In this document: positions 45,425 to 53,153 of the stretch, one piece after another
How positions within the stretch are numbered: position 1 is the first letter of the stretch
How the letters are laid out: each line of letters starts with the position of its first letter
Source: JAOPZW01 sp963789015
Lineage (GTDB): Bacteria; Actinomycetota; Thermoleophilia; Solirubrobacterales; Solirubrobacteraceae
Assembly: GCA_963789015.1 (NCBI GenBank)
Contig: CAWBIU010000004.1
Location: forward strand, 124,001-188,000
Direction: 5' to 3'
Length of the DNA: 64,000 bases
The notes under the pieces: generated by a model
Databases searched by the model: none
The model's input: only the letters and a program-made list of their open reading frames with translations
What the model was told of the DNA's origin: nothing
Position numbers and translations under genes: made by a program

Positions 45425-46669
45425 TCACACCTCGCCGCGATAGTCGACCCCCCAGGGGCTCGCGAGCGCATCTCGCTCGAGTGCGAGCCGGCCGGCGAGC
45501 TCGAAGTGGACGTCCTGCGTGCAGATGTGCTGCAGCGCGGTCCGCGCGTCGCGCAGGCAACGGTCCAGCGGGCTCGCGGCGTACACCGCGCTGGCGCCTG
45601 CCGCGGTGTACAGCATGTCGATCGCCGCGTGCGCGGTGTGCCCGGCGTGGGCGGCGGCGAGCCAGAGGGCGCCGCGGTCGCCGAGTGTCGGCGCGCGTCC
45701 CGCGCGCACTCGCTCCCACAGGTCCTGCAGCGCAGTCTCGAGGTACCCGCGCGCCGAGGACACAAGGGCGACGGCCCGGCCCAGGCTCGCCTGCGCCGTC
45801 ACCCGGTCCGCCAGGACCGCCTGCGACATGGCCGGCGTCTTCGTCGTCGCGAGCTCGACGAACGCGTCGATCGCGTGGCGCGCGATGCCGAGCTGGACGG
45901 CGGCGATGAAGGTGGCGAACATCGCGACCGGCGGCATCCGGTACAACGGCCCGCGCTCGGCGGGCGGCTCCTGGAACCAGAGGGTGCGGTGCTCGGGCAC
46001 GAAGAGGTCCAGCACCTCGTAGTCGTGGCTCGCGGTGCCGCGAAGCCCCGTCGACTCCCACGTGTCGATCACCCGCGCATCGGAGGCGGGGAAGAAGTAC
46101 TCGCGCATGACCGGCCGCTCGTCGGGGCCGGTGACCGGTGCGCCGTCCCGGACGAGCATGGCGCCCGCGATATACCAGCGTGCGTGGCTCGATCCGCTCG
46201 CCAGCGGCCAGCGGCCGCTGACCCGGTAGCCGCCGTCGACGACCTCGGCCACGCCCCTGTCCGGCCGGAAGCTCCCTGCCGAGATCGTCGCCGGGTCGCC
46301 GAAGACCTCTCGCGCGCCCTCCGCCGGAAGCATCCCGCCGAAGATCGCGTAGCAGCCACCGATCATCGTGCACCAGCCGGCGGAGCCGTCGGCGTACGAC
46401 ACCTCCTCGACGACGCGGAGGAAGGTGAGCGGGTCGGTCTCGGCGCCGCCGACCGCGCGCGGTGCGAGCAGACGAAAGACGCGGGCGTCGCGGAGGGCAT
46501 CCACGACGGCGGCCGGGAGCGCCCGCGTGCGATCGGTCACCTCGCACTCCTCGCGGATCATCTGCGTCAGCGCGCCGACCGCCGACACGGGATCCGGTGC
46601 CTGCTCCGTGGTGACCGAGCGCGTGCGTCGTGGATCGCCGCGTTCGATGACGTCGCTGTGCGTACTCAC
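45425..46669 (-). CDS. Acyl-CoA dehydrogenase-fold flavin oxidoreductase
   Basis: A 414-residue protein of the acyl-CoA dehydrogenase superfamily, nearest to the group that includes FADH2-dependent hydroxylases such as HsaA and HpaB-like proteins. Visible are DGSAGWCTMIGGCYAIFGGMLP, GGYRVSGRWPLASGSSHARWYI, TWESTGLRGTASHDYEV and a C-terminal helical bundle. The substrate and whether it is a dehydrogenase or monooxygenase cannot be decided. GTG 46669 is preferred because GAGGGG is five bases upstream. Confidence 0.8.
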   Translation of the reverse strand: MSTHSDVIERGDPRRTRSVTTEQAPDPVSAVGALTQMIREECEVTDRTRALPAAVVDALRDARVFRLLAPRAVGGAETDPLTFLRVVEEVSYADGSAGWCTMIGGCYAIFGGMLPAEGAREVFGDPATISAGSFRPDRGVAEVVDGGYRVSGRWPLASGSSHARWYIAGAMLVRDGAPVTGPDERPVMREYFFPASDARVIDTWESTGLRGTASHDYEVLDLFVPEHRTLWFQEPPAERGPLYRMPPVAMFATFIAAVQLGIARHAIDAFVELATTKTPAMSQAVLADRVTAQASLGRAVALVSSARGYLETALQDLWERVRAGRAPTLGDRGALWLAAAHAGHTAHAAIDMLYTAAGASAVYAASPLDRCLRDARTALQHICTQDVHFELAGRLALERDALASPWGVDYRGEV

Positions 46670-46764
46670 GGTTGCCCCTCGGGTCGTGGGTCCCGACCGT
46701 GGCACGCCGGCGGCGCGCGAGCATGAGCGAAATCCCCTAGATGAGGGTGGAAGTCACGGGCGAA

Positions 46765-48024
46765 CTAGGCCGCCTCGCGCACCTCCTGCATCACGCCGCT
46801 CGCGGCACCGGTATGGCGCCGCTCGTCGTCGCGCAGCCCGGCGGCGAAGAACAGGACCACGCACGCCGTCGCGGGCACGACGGCCGCGATGATCAGCGTC
46901 GCCTCGATGCCGATCGCGCTCGACACCGGGCCGGTCAGGGCGAAGCTCAGCGGCGTGAGCGCGATCGACACGAACCAGTCGACGCTGTGCACGCGCCCGC
47001 GCAGCTCGTGGGGGACGCGCGTGGTCATGAGCACGCCCCAGACGACCATGCCCGCGGTCATGCAGCCGCCGTAGATCAGCGACATGAGCAGGAAGATCCA
47101 CAGCGACGAGCCGGCCGCGAAGCCCAGGAAGGGCAGTGAGCCCACACCCCAGGACAGGTACATGAAGGTCAGGTAGCGGCGCGGCGCGCCGCGCTGGCTG
47201 AGCCACAGCGAGACGAGCACCGCGCCGGCGCCGGCCGCCGCCAGCACCGCGCCGTAGCCCGCCGCGCCCGCGCCGAGCTCGTTGCGCACGAGGTAGGGGA
47301 GCAGCACCTCGAGCGGGCCGAGGTAGAAGAGCAGCCCGATGCACGCCGCCGCGAGCGTCGCCCACAGCCACGGCTGGCTGCGCACGAAGGCGATCCCCTC
47401 GCGCAGCTCGCGCCGCGCCGAGGCCGCGCGCTCGCGCGGCAGCGAGCGCACGCGGAGCGCGGCGATGCACGCGGCGCTGAGCAGGAACGTGCCCGCGTCG
47501 ATCAGGAACGCGGAGCCGGGGCCGACGGCCGCGACGACGGCGCCGCCGAGCGCGGGGCCGAACAGGCGCGCCGCCGACTGGCGCACGAGCTGGTCGAGCG
47601 CGTTGGCCTGGACGAGCTCGTGCGGGGCGACGACGTCGGGCACGAGCGCGCCGAAGGCCGGCCCGAAGAAGGCCTCGCCGATCCCGATGAACAGCGCCAG
47701 CGCGATCAGGTGCCAGACCTCGATGACGCCGGTCAGCGACAGCACGCCCATGCCGACGAGCGCGGCGGCCCGCACGAGATCGGCGCCGATCAGCACGTTG
47801 CGGCGCTCCCTGCGGTCGCTGATCACCCCGCCGGTGAGCAGGAAGGCGACCATCCCGAGCGTCCACGCGGTGCCCACGAGCGACAGCGCGACAGGATCGT
47901 TGTCGAGGTCGTAGACCTGCCAGGCGACGGCGACGAGGTAGATCCCGTCGCCGAGCAGCGAGATCGTCATCCCGGTCCACAGCAGCGCGAAATCGCGCTC
48001 GCGAAGGGGGCCCAGCAGCTTCAC
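46765..48024 (-). CDS. MFS exporter (EntS/MefA-like)
   Basis: A 419-residue transporter with about 12 membrane segments, of the enterobactin-exporter/macrolide-efflux type. It has FALLWTGMTISLLGDGIYLVAVAW and GVISDRRERRNVLIGADLVRA, the helix 2-3 loop signature, and GEAFFGPAFGALVPDVVAPHELVQANAL, a segment shared by that group. The substrate is unknown. The GTG at 48024 has CACGAT six bases upstream on the minus strand; that box overlaps the cmk -10 in a 20-base divergent intergenic region. Confidence 0.9.
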   Translation of the reverse strand: MKLLGPLRERDFALLWTGMTISLLGDGIYLVAVAWQVYDLDNDPVALSLVGTAWTLGMVAFLLTGGVISDRRERRNVLIGADLVRAAALVGMGVLSLTGVIEVWHLIALALFIGIGEAFFGPAFGALVPDVVAPHELVQANALDQLVRQSAARLFGPALGGAVVAAVGPGSAFLIDAGTFLLSAACIAALRVRSLPRERAASARRELREGIAFVRSQPWLWATLAAACIGLLFYLGPLEVLLPYLVRNELGAGAAGYGAVLAAAGAGAVLVSLWLSQRGAPRRYLTFMYLSWGVGSLPFLGFAAGSSLWIFLLMSLIYGGCMTAGMVVWGVLMTTRVPHELRGRVHSVDWFVSIALTPLSFALTGPVSSAIGIEATLIIAAVVPATACVVLFFAAGLRDDERRHTGAASGVMQEVREAA

Positions 48025-48029
48025 CCCTC

Positions 48030-48036
48030 TATCGTG
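48030..48036. promoter_or_regulatory. Overlapping -10 elements of divergent cmk and MFS genes
   Basis: The plus strand reads TATCGT (48030-48035), nine bases before cmk ATG. The minus strand reads CACGAT (48036-48031), six bases before the MFS GTG. Both transcripts would be leaderless. Confidence 0.5.
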
Positions 48037-48044
48037 GCAGGGCC

Positions 48045-48608
48045 ATGCTCGTCGCCATCGACGGCCCTGCGGGGGCCGGCAAGTCGACCGTCGCCCGCGC
48101 CGTCGCCGACGCGCTGGGCTTCACGTACCTCGACACCGGGGCGATGTACCGATCCGTCGCGCTGGCCGGCGACCGCGATCCGGCCGCGCTCGACATCGCC
48201 TTCGACGGCGACCGCGTGCTGCTCGACGGCCACGACGTGACCGACGAGATCCGCACGCCCGAGATCTCCGACGCCGCCTCGCGCCGCGCCACCGATCCGA
48301 GCGTCCGCGAGGCCATGGTGGCCAAGCAGCGCGAGCTGCTGACCCACGGCGACTGGGTCGCCGAGGGCCGCGACATCGGCACCGTCGTCGCCCCCGACGC
48401 CGACGTCAAGGTGTGGCTCACCGCCAGCCTCGACGAGCGCGCGCGCCGGCGCGGCCAGAGCGCCGACGACGTGCATGCTCGCGACGAGCGCGACGCCGGC
48501 CGCGAGCACGCGCCGATGGCGGTGGCCGAGAACGCCCGCGAGGTCGACACCACCGGCCTGTCGATCGACGAGGTCGTCGAGCGGATCGTCTCGCTGGTGG
48601 ACCGATGA
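48045..48608 (+). CDS. cmk: Cytidylate kinase
   Basis: Phosphorylates CMP and dCMP with ATP. The 187-residue protein has the P-loop IDGPAGAGKSTVARAVA, YLDTGAMYRSVAL, VAEGRDIGTVVAPDA and EVDTTGLSIDEVVERI. It is compact compared with the usual 220-230 residues, shorter in the CMP-binding insert and before the last helix, but every motif is present and the frame is continuous. der follows with an ATGA overlap. Confidence 0.95.
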   Translation: MLVAIDGPAGAGKSTVARAVADALGFTYLDTGAMYRSVALAGDRDPAALDIAFDGDRVLLDGHDVTDEIRTPEISDAASRRATDPSVREAMVAKQRELLTHGDWVAEGRDIGTVVAPDADVKVWLTASLDERARRRGQSADDVHARDERDAGREHAPMAVAENAREVDTTGLSIDEVVERIVSLVDR

Positions 48609-49963
48609 AGGTCGCCGTCGTCGGTTACCCCAACGTCGGCAAGTCGTCGCTCGTCAACCGGCTCAGCGGCTCGCGCGCGGCCGTCGTCCACGAGCGCGCC
48701 GGGATCACGCGCGACCGCAACGAGATCGCCACGGACTGGAACGGGCGCCGCTTCACGCTGATCGACACGGGCGGCATGGACTTCCTCGACCTCGACCCGA
48801 TCGCCGGCTCGATCCGCGAGCAGGCCCGGGCCGCGCTCGCCGACGCGGTCGCCGCCGTGCTCGTCGTCGACGCGCGCGCCGGCGTGCGCCCGGGCGACGA
48901 GGAGCTCGCCGACCTGCTGCGCCGCTGGGACGGCCCGGTCATCGTCGCCGCGAACAAGGTCGACTCGGTGGGCGGCATGGCGCTCGCCCACGACTTCCAC
49001 GGACTCGGGCTCGGCGACCCGATCGCCGTCTCGGCCGTGCAGGGGCTGGGGACCGGCGACCTGCTCGACCGCCTCGTCGAGCTGCTGCCCGACGAGGAGG
49101 AGGAGCCCGAGGAGGAGGACGCCGTCCGCCTGGCCGTCGTCGGGCGCCCGAACGTCGGCAAGTCGACGCTGGTGAACCGCATCCTCGGCGCCGAGCGCGT
49201 GATCGTCAGCGAGGTCGCCGGCACCACGCGCGACTCGATCGACCTGCCGCTCGAGGTCGACGGGCGCCGCGTCGTGCTCGTCGACACCGCGGGCATGCGC
49301 CGCCAGGCCAAGGTGCAGGACTCGGTCGAGTACTACACGACGCTGCGCTCGCAGCGTGCGGTCGAGCGCGCCGACGTCGCGCTCGTCATGTGCGACGCCA
49401 CCGACGGCATCACCGCGCAGGACCTGCGCATCGCCGAGCTCGCGATGCGCGAGGGGTGCGCCACCGCGCTCGTCCTCAACAAGTGGGACGCGGCCACGAT
49501 GGACGAGGCCGATCTCGACCACGAGCGCGCCCGCGCCACCCAGAAGCTCCGCCTGCGCCCGAAGGTGCTCACTGCCAGCGCGCTGACCGGGCGCAACATC
49601 TCGCGCGTGCTCACCGAGGCGATCAACCTCGGCGACCGGATGCACAACCGCATCCCGACGCCCGAGCTCAACCGCTTCCTGTCCGAGCTCGTCCAGGCGC
49701 GCCAGCCGCCGGCCAAGCAGGGCCACCGCCTCAAGCTGCTCTACATGACCCAGTTCGGGACCGCGCCGCCGCGCTTCTCGGTGCAGGTCAACTCGCGCTC
49801 GCGCGTGACGCGCGACTACGCGTACTTCCTCGAGAACCGGCTGCGCGCGCGCTTCGGGATGGATGGCGTCCCGCTCGTCATCGACTTCAACGAGCGCGGC
49901 TCGGGCCGCCGCGCGCCCGTTTCGGACGAGGGCACCGGCCGCCGCCGGCGCGCACCCCGCTAG
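48605..49963 (+). CDS. der: Ribosome-assembly GTPase Der (EngA)
   Basis: Essential GTPase with two G domains, needed for 50S assembly. The 452-residue protein has GYPNVGKSS (near residue 7) and GRPNVGKST (near 179), each with GITRDR/GTTRDS, DTGG/DTAG and NKxD motifs (NKVD, NKWD), and a C-terminal KH-like domain. A run of about seven acidic residues (EEEEPEEED) links the two G domains. Its ATG overlaps the cmk stop by four bases. Confidence 0.97.
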   Translation: MKVAVVGYPNVGKSSLVNRLSGSRAAVVHERAGITRDRNEIATDWNGRRFTLIDTGGMDFLDLDPIAGSIREQARAALADAVAAVLVVDARAGVRPGDEELADLLRRWDGPVIVAANKVDSVGGMALAHDFHGLGLGDPIAVSAVQGLGTGDLLDRLVELLPDEEEEPEEEDAVRLAVVGRPNVGKSTLVNRILGAERVIVSEVAGTTRDSIDLPLEVDGRRVVLVDTAGMRRQAKVQDSVEYYTTLRSQRAVERADVALVMCDATDGITAQDLRIAELAMREGCATALVLNKWDAATMDEADLDHERARATQKLRLRPKVLTASALTGRNISRVLTEAINLGDRMHNRIPTPELNRFLSELVQARQPPAKQGHRLKLLYMTQFGTAPPRFSVQVNSRSRVTRDYAYFLENRLRARFGMDGVPLVIDFNERGSGRRAPVSDEGTGRRRRAPR

Positions 49964-49966
49964 TCT
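49961..49966 (+). promoter_or_regulatory. Candidate -10 element of metK
   Basis: TAGTCT at the der stop; transcription near 49973 would give a metK leader of about 70 bases. Confidence 0.4.
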
Positions 49967-49967
49967 G

Positions 49968-50015
49968 GACCGCTTCGCCCGGTCGCTCGGCCGGCGACGA
50001 AGCCTGCCAACGACC
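49968..50015 (+). promoter_or_regulatory. Foldable leader of metK, candidate regulatory RNA
   Basis: Two exclusive pairings are seen: GACCG (49968-49972) with CGGTC (49980-49984), and GGTCG (49981-49985) with CGACC (50011-50015). It does not match the SAM riboswitch patterns I can recall. Confidence 0.35.
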
Positions 50016-50039
50016 AGCGGAGTTCTCGACCCCGACGCC

Positions 50040-51278
50040 ATGACCCAGCTCTCCGACAACGAGTACCTGTTCACCTCGGAGTCCGTCACGGAAGGCCACC
50101 CGGACAAGATCGCCGACCAGATCTCCGACGGCGTGCTCGACGCCGTCCTGCGTGACGACCCCTACGGGCGCGTGGCGTGCGAGACGCTCGTGAACACCGG
50201 CCTGGTCGTGGTGTCGGGCGAGATCACCACCGACACGTACGTCGACATCCAGGACGTGGCCCGCGAGACGATCCGCAAGATCGGCTACACGGATGCCGAC
50301 CTGGGGTTCAGCGCCGACTCGTGCTCGGTGATCAACGCGATCGACAAGCAGTCGCCGGACATCGCCCAGGGCGTGGACTCGGCCTACGAGGCCCGCCACG
50401 ATCCCGCCGACGATGACTCGATGGACGTCGCGGGCGCCGGTGACCAGGGGATGATGTTCGGCTACGCCAGCCGCGAGACGGACGAGCTCATGCCGCTGCC
50501 GATCTCGCTGGCGCACAAGCTCGCCAAGCGCCTGGCCGACGTGCGCAAGGCCGACGTGGTGCCCTACCTGCGCCCGGACGGCAAGACGCAGGTGACCGTC
50601 CGCTACCTCGATGGCGTGCCGGTGGAGATCGAGAAGGTCCTGATCTCCACGCAGCACCGCGACGGCGTGGACTCGGAGTCGCTGATCAAGCCCGACCTGT
50701 TCGAGCACGTGCTGCTGCCGATCCTGCCGTCGGATCTGTACGACGAGAAGAAGCTCATGAAGAACTTCCTGGTCAACCCGACGGGACGGTTCGTGATCGG
50801 CGGGCCGGTGGGCGACTGCGGGCTGACGGGGCGCAAGATCATCGTCGACACCTATGGCGGCATGGCGCGCCACGGCGGCGGCGCGTTCAGCGGCAAGGAC
50901 CCCTCGAAGGTCGACCGCAGTGCCGCCTACGCCGCGCGCTATGTGGCCAAGAACGTGGTCGCCGCGGGGCTGGCCGACCGCGCCGAGGTGCAGGTGGCCT
51001 ATGCGATCGGCGTCGCGCACCCCGTCAGCGTGATGGTGGAGACGTTCGGGACCGAGAAGGTCGGCCGCGGGCGCATCCAGGGGCTGATCGACGAGCACTT
51101 CGACCTGCGGCCCGGCGCGTTCCGCGAGGAGCTGCGGCTGCACCGGCCGATCTATCAGAAGACCGCGGCGTACGGGCACTTCGGGCGCGAGGACCACGAC
51201 TTCACGTGGGAGCGCACCGACAAGGCCGAGGCGCTGCGCCAGGCCGCCGGCCTCGGCGCCGCCGGCGCCGCCGTCTAG
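50040..51278 (+). CDS. metK: S-adenosylmethionine synthetase
   Basis: Makes S-adenosylmethionine from methionine and ATP. The 412-residue protein has TSESVTEGHPDKIADQISD, GAGDQGMMFGYA, the late GGAFSGKDPSKVDRSAAYAARYVAKNVVAAGL segment split across the active site, and the C-terminal AYGHFGR. The ATG at 50040 follows a leader of about 70 bases with alternative hairpins. A 12-bp perfect hairpin follows the stop. Confidence 0.97.
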   Translation: MTQLSDNEYLFTSESVTEGHPDKIADQISDGVLDAVLRDDPYGRVACETLVNTGLVVVSGEITTDTYVDIQDVARETIRKIGYTDADLGFSADSCSVINAIDKQSPDIAQGVDSAYEARHDPADDDSMDVAGAGDQGMMFGYASRETDELMPLPISLAHKLAKRLADVRKADVVPYLRPDGKTQVTVRYLDGVPVEIEKVLISTQHRDGVDSESLIKPDLFEHVLLPILPSDLYDEKKLMKNFLVNPTGRFVIGGPVGDCGLTGRKIIVDTYGGMARHGGGAFSGKDPSKVDRSAAYAARYVAKNVVAAGLADRAEVQVAYAIGVAHPVSVMVETFGTEKVGRGRIQGLIDEHFDLRPGAFREELRLHRPIYQKTAAYGHFGREDHDFTWERTDKAEALRQAAGLGAAGAAV

Positions 51279-51295
51279 AGGCGTCCCGGAGAAGG

Positions 51296-51322
51296 CGAGA
51301 GCCCGGCATGGCCGGGCTCTCG
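51296..51322. terminator. Bidirectional terminator between metK and the RTX-like gene
   Basis: CGAGAGCCCGGC (51296-51307) and GCCGGGCTCTCG (51311-51322) form a perfect 12-bp stem with a three-base loop, between converging genes. Confidence 0.75.
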
Positions 51323-51352
51323 ACACTCCTCCCCTGAGGTGCGGCGGGAAGC

Positions 51353-52090
51353 CTACCGGTCCCCGCCACTCCCGTTGCCACTCTCGTTGCTCGAGCCGCT
51401 GCGGTCGTCGTTCTCGTCGTCGTCGCCGTTGCCGTGCCCGCTGCGGTCGTCGTTCTTGTCGTCGTCGCCCTTGGCGCCGCGGTCGTCGCTCTTGTCGTCG
51501 TCGCCGTTGCCGTGCCCGCTGCGGTCGTCGTTCTTGTCGTCGTCGCCGTTGCCGTGGCCACGCCGGTCGTCGCGCACGCGCACGTTCTCGCAGTCGTCGG
51601 CGATGTCGTCGTTGGCGTCGGCGCGGACCTCGTCCTCACCGTCGCCGCAGGTGATCTCGTCGCCGTCGGACTTGTCCGAGCTGCGCTCCTTGCCGCGGTC
51701 GCGGGCGTCGATCTCGTCGTCGCCGTCGCCGCCGTCGAAGCTGTTCTGGCCCTTGCGGTCCTTGAGGCGGTCGTCGCCCTCGTCGCCGTCGATCTCGTCG
51801 TCGCCCTTCTGGCCGTCGAGCTTGTCGTCGTCCTCGCCGCCGGAGATCTTGTCGTCGCCCTTGCCGGCCTTGATCCTGTCGTCGCCCTCGTTGCCGCTGA
51901 CCTCGTCGTCGCCGCCGCGGGAGAGGACGAAGTCGTCCCCGGCCAGTGCAGAGATGTTGTCCGCGTCCTGCGTGCCGATGATCCTGTCGTCGCCCGTCGT
52001 GGCGGTGCCGCCCTGCGCGACGGCCACGGCGGCGAACGCCAGCAGCGCGACGGTGGCGAGCGCGAGCAGGCGACTGATCCGTGCCTTCAT
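51353..52090 (-). CDS. Secreted RTX-like acidic repeat protein
   Basis: A 245-residue exported protein. It has a signal peptide (hydrophobic to about residue 25) and RTX/hemolysin-type calcium-binding nonapeptide stretches (GGDDEVSGNEGDDRI, GGEDDDKLDGQKGDDEIDG). The C-terminal 60 residues are tandem GHGNGDDDKNDDRS units encoded by a 42-bp DNA repeat. Such proteins usually bind calcium or sit at the surface. GAAGGAC precedes ATG 52090. Two Cys (ITCGDGED, DDCENV) could be bridged. The acidic, repetitive tail has no enzyme motif. Confidence 0.85.
   Translation of the reverse strand: MKARISRLLALATVALLAFAAVAVAQGGTATTGDDRIIGTQDADNISALAGDDFVLSRGGDDEVSGNEGDDRIKAGKGDDKISGGEDDDKLDGQKGDDEIDGDEGDDRLKDRKGQNSFDGGDGDDEIDARDRGKERSSDKSDGDEITCGDGEDEVRADANDDIADDCENVRVRDDRRGHGNGDDDKNDDRSGHGNGDDDKSDDRGAKGDDDKNDDRSGHGNGDDDENDDRSGSSNESGNGSGGDR
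51401..51562. repeat. Tandem 42-bp repeat inside the RTX-like gene
   Basis: Four units: 51401-51442, 51443-51478 (36 bp, shortened and diverged), 51479-51520 and 51521-51562. Each unit encodes 12-14 residues of the GHGNGDDDKNDDRS type. Confidence 0.85.
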
Positions 52091-52143
52091 GTCCTTCGGT
52101 CCTCCATGCGATTCCTGGGAACGGGTCGATCCCTAGGACCGCG

Positions 52144-52719
52144 TCAGGCCGGATTCGTCACGCGGGCCGGGCAATCGGCGAGATGGTCGTTCACCAGGCC
52201 GCAGGCCTGCATGAGCGCGTAGAGGGTCGTCGGGCCGACGAAGCGGAAGCCGCGGCGCTTGAGCTCGCGGGCGAGCGCGACGGTCTCCGGCGTCTGCGAG
52301 GGGACGTCGGCCGGCGTGCGCGGCGCGGGACGCTCCGGCGGCCGGTGCGCCTCGATCAGCTCGGGCAGCGATGTGCCGTCGTCGCGCAGCGCGACGGTGG
52401 CCCGGGCGTTGGCGATCGTCGCCTCGATCTTGGCCCGGTTGCGCACGATCCCGGCGTCGCCGAGCAGCCGATCCACGTCGCGGTCGCCGAAGCGGGCGAC
52501 GGCGTCGGGGTCGAAGCCGGCGAACGCCGCGCGGAACGCCTCGCGCTTGCGCAGGATGGTGAGCCACGAGAGGCCCGACTGGAACGCCTCGAGGCTCATC
52601 CGCTCGAACAGGCCGCGCTCGTCGCGGACGGGCCGACCCCACTCCTCGTCGTGGTAGCGCTCGTAGAGCGGGTCGCCGTCGCCGAAGCAGCGCGCCCCGT
52701 GGGTCCCCGTGTCGGCCAT
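52144..52719 (-). CDS. tag: DNA-3-methyladenine glycosylase I
   Basis: Removes 3-methyladenine from alkylated DNA. The 191-residue protein has the Tag zinc-binding residues Cys in ARCFGDGDPLY, His in YHDEEWG, and His/Cys in VNDHLADC near the end, together with FERMSLEAFQSGLSWLTIL, the base-binding helix. ATG 52719 has TAGGCT six bases upstream on the minus strand and no ribosome-binding site. Confidence 0.94.
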   Translation of the reverse strand: MADTGTHGARCFGDGDPLYERYHDEEWGRPVRDERGLFERMSLEAFQSGLSWLTILRKREAFRAAFAGFDPDAVARFGDRDVDRLLGDAGIVRNRAKIEATIANARATVALRDDGTSLPELIEAHRPPERPAPRTPADVPSQTPETVALARELKRRGFRFVGPTTLYALMQACGLVNDHLADCPARVTNPA

Positions 52720-52725
52720 CCCGCC

Positions 52726-52731
52726 AGCCTA
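52726..52731 (-). promoter_or_regulatory. Candidate -10 element of tag
   Basis: TAGGCT on the minus strand, six bases before ATG 52719. Confidence 0.45.
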
Positions 52732-52770
52732 GGCAAACGCCCCTGCTGCGCGGGCGCGAACGCTGCGAAC

Positions 52771-52776
52771 TACCCT
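52771..52776 (+). promoter_or_regulatory. Candidate -10 element of the lipoprotein gene
   Basis: TACCCT, 11 bases before the ATG at 52788. Confidence 0.4.
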
Positions 52777-52787
52777 GAGGCATCGCC

Positions 52788-53153
52788 ATGCGACCCCACC
52801 TCCCGTCGGCGCGGCGTTCGCTCGGTGCGCCGGTCGCCCTGGTCGCGCTGGTCGCGAGCGCGACCCTGTCCGCCTGCGGCGCGCCGGGCGAGCGCGCGGG
52901 CGGCGTCTACGACCCGCGCGCGAGCGTCGTCTCGTGCCTGCACGAGGAGGGCGTGCCGGCGCGCCTGTCGGGGCCCGTCGACGTGCTCGCCGGGGGCGTG
53001 CGGATCGAGTTCATGAGCACCTCGGGAGCCGCGGTCGCTCGCTCGATCGCCGGCCGGTCGCAGGGCGCCGAGCAGATCGGGCGCGCCCTGATCTGGGTCG
53101 GCGGCGCGCCGGACGGCCGGCTCAAGACGATCGAGGAGTGCGTGGACGGGTGA
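52788..53153 (+). CDS. Small lipoprotein, function unknown
   Basis: A 121-residue protein with a type II signal peptide: hydrophobic VALVALVASAT then lipobox LSAC near residue 30. The mature part has Cys pairs in VSCLHEEG and EECVDG that could form a disulfide. I do not recognise a family. It overlaps the glycosyltransferase start by four bases (GTGA), so it may be a companion of that membrane enzyme. Confidence 0.8.
   Translation: MRPHLPSARRSLGAPVALVALVASATLSACGAPGERAGGVYDPRASVVSCLHEEGVPARLSGPVDVLAGGVRIEFMSTSGAAVARSIAGRSQGAEQIGRALIWVGGAPDGRLKTIEECVDG

Noticed and set aside
48045..48608. cmk as a truncated pseudogene
   Set aside because: It is shorter than usual but the frame is intact and P-loop, CMP site and C-terminal motifs are present.
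49961..50039. Known SAM riboswitch before metK
   Set aside because: The conserved cores I recall for SAM-I, SAM-IV and SAM-II are not present and the leader is too short for SAM-I, so only a generic foldable leader is reported.
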